NCBI GenBank assembly: GCA_028695495.1
Contig: JAQVIX010000022.1
Coordinates: 1-33,645, forward strand
Reading direction: 5' to 3'
Length of the DNA stretch: 33,645 nucleotides
Origin: Candidatus Cloacimonadota bacterium
GTDB taxonomy: Bacteria > Cloacimonadota > Cloacimonadia > Cloacimonadales > Cloacimonadaceae
The notes under the pieces were generated by a model. That model saw nothing but the letters and a program-made list of their open reading frames with translations, searched no databases and was not told the origin of the DNA. Positions 32,542-33,645 of the stretch are shown here, one piece after another. Position numbers and translations under genes: made by a program. How positions within the stretch are numbered: the first letter of the stretch is position 1; each line of letters starts with the position of its first letter.

Positions 32542-33645
32542 CTAAACCCAATCCCAATCCTCAAATAGGGGGTTTATAAGTAGTAAGTTGCCTCTAAACA
32601 AAGACTTAAGCTCATCCAGAGTGTGCCCATCCAAAGTGAGATTAGCTTTATTTAAGATCGATGCCGGCAACACTGCGATTTCCGCTTCGTTTAGCTGCGC
32701 CTGCGCGGCAAGGTCTTGATAGGTAAGCAGACCTGCCACATTTATGTAAGCGCCAAAGAAGTCGTTGCGGATCGCCTGCACTTCAATCTTTGCTTCCTTC
32801 AGCGAGGCATTAAGGTCTGCTGCTATCTTTTGGATCTGCATATTGGCGGCGACCGAGGAGAAAAAGCGGTAGTTCTGCTGCTTCTTTTGCTTTAGTGCCC
32901 TTTGCAGCTTCTGGCTATTGGCGCGGTAGTTTTCCCAGCCCAGGCGCAGCATACCGATGCCGTTTTCAAGCTGTGGATAATCCTGATAATATTCATCTTC
33001 CGGTATCTCTTCGCCCGCCAGCAGAAAAAACTCGTCTGCCGGATAGATGATATCCGTTTCGTAGCGTTCCCGCACTTCAGAAACTATCTTGAGCAGTTCT
33101 CTGGCGCCTTCTTTGTCGAAAGGTTTTAGCGGACTAAGGTACTCGCGGTATTTGGTAAGCCCCACAGGCACGATGCCGATGGACAGGCAGGGGAGATCGT
33201 TATGAATTAGCTCCACCAAAGTCTTGCGCAGGTCGTCTTTATCGTTATATCCCGGCACGCTTACGATTTGGATATGATACTCAATGCCGCGTTCCGCCAA
33301 ACGCAACAGAGTTCTTAATATGTCAAACGGCTCCTGATAGCGCATCAGCTTTTGCCGCATATCCATATCCGTGCTATGCAGCGAGATATAGAGCGGGCTG
33401 ATATTTTGCTCGTAAATGCGCCGGTAATCCGAATTTGTCAGGTTTGTAAGCGTAATATAATTCCCCAAAAGCAGCGAATAGATATAGTCATCGTCCTTGA
33501 GATACAGGCTTTCCCGCATGCCAATGGGCATTTGGTCTATAAAACAAAAGATGCAGTTATTGTGGCATACCCTGGGCGTATAGGGCGCGATATCGATGCC
33601 CAAATCCTCTTTGCGCTTGCGTTTGAGGCTGATGCTAAAGGTGCC
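32542..33645 (-). CDS. DUF512-type radical SAM protein, 5' end outside the window
   Basis: The frame stays open to the window edge, so the N-terminal PDZ-like part is missing. The visible 367 residues show the 4Fe-4S motif CHNNCIFCFIDQMP, then LLGNYITLTNL and SPLYISLHSTD, and a C-terminal DUF512 region (ADEFFLLAGEEIP). Members of this family, which join a PDZ domain, radical SAM and DUF512, are widespread in anaerobes; their reaction is unknown. The gene ends 79 bases before ribH on the same strand. Confidence 0.9.
   Translation of the reverse strand, partial: GTFSISLKRKRKEDLGIDIAPYTPRVCHNNCIFCFIDQMPIGMRESLYLKDDDYIYSLLLGNYITLTNLTNSDYRRIYEQNISPLYISLHSTDMDMRQKLMRYQEPFDILRTLLRLAERGIEYHIQIVSVPGYNDKDDLRKTLVELIHNDLPCLSIGIVPVGLTKYREYLSPLKPFDKEGARELLKIVSEVRERYETDIIYPADEFFLLAGEEIPEDEYYQDYPQLENGIGMLRLGWENYRANSQKLQRALKQKKQQNYRFFSSVAANMQIQKIAADLNASLKEAKIEVQAIRNDFFGAYINVAGLLTYQDLAAQAQLNEAEIAVLPASILNKANLTLDGHTLDELKSLFRGNLLLINPLFEDWDWV

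Overview
The window reads as chromosome of an uncultured, Gram-negative-type anaerobe, most likely of the Cloacimonadota (Cloacimonetes/WWE1) or a relative in the wider Fibrobacterota-Chlorobiota-Bacteroidota assemblage. This is inferred from a very large gingipain-like (C25) surface protease with a C-terminal NFPNPFNPST-type sorting domain, lipoproteins, an MlaE permease, an LpxH-like hydrolase, and a gene style rich in Ala/Gly/Ser codons with AGC, GGC and CGC. No rRNA or tRNA gene was found, so the phylum is an inference.

Layout. (1) 1-7500: an 81-bp direct repeat, a lipoprotein beta-propeller, the 1802-residue C25 protein and a small zinc-ribbon protein. (2) 7510-9264: a DEAD-box RNA helicase with a DbpA-like C-terminus. 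(3) About 9.3-16.4 kb: an AT-richer accessory island holding a type III restriction-modification operon in the unusual order res then mod, with two tiny ORFs coupled to it, then on the minus strand an intact PanA (DUF4065) antitoxin gene followed by a decayed RelE-like toxin. (4) 16.4-21.3 kb: a tight plus-strand operon pepP-coaD-dnaB-mlaE-thiB-like. (5) 22.06-24.46 kb: a COG2403 P-loop protein and carbamate kinase arcC, separated by a terminator. (6) 25.17-33.6 kb: a minus-strand run starting with a DUF512 radical SAM gene cut by the window edge, then ribH-nusB-GT2-radical SAM/SPASM-PQQ-like membrane protein-DUF4159-LpxH-like-cyclophilin-PNPOx-like-small protein, packed with gaps of about 0-15 bp.

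The most unusual material is non-coding. Three, probably four, copies of one composite structured repeat lie in gene-free stretches (9558-9679 decayed, 15944-16132, 21586-21735, 24755-25061). Each has a GC hairpin, then an AGGTAGCCCAG block, then a nested hairpin whose stem changes from copy to copy while its loop (GAGCTTGCGAG) stays fixed, and then a long palindrome whose outer CCCC/GGGG edge is shared but whose interior differs completely between copies while remaining self-complementary. One palindrome is perfect over 66 bp. One copy is doubled into a nearly symmetric 307-bp inverted repeat. The GTAG foot and paired arrangement recall REP/BIME elements moved by RAYT transposases, but the exchangeable palindromic core matches no family I know. 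The decayed copy and one other copy face each other across the restriction/antitoxin island.
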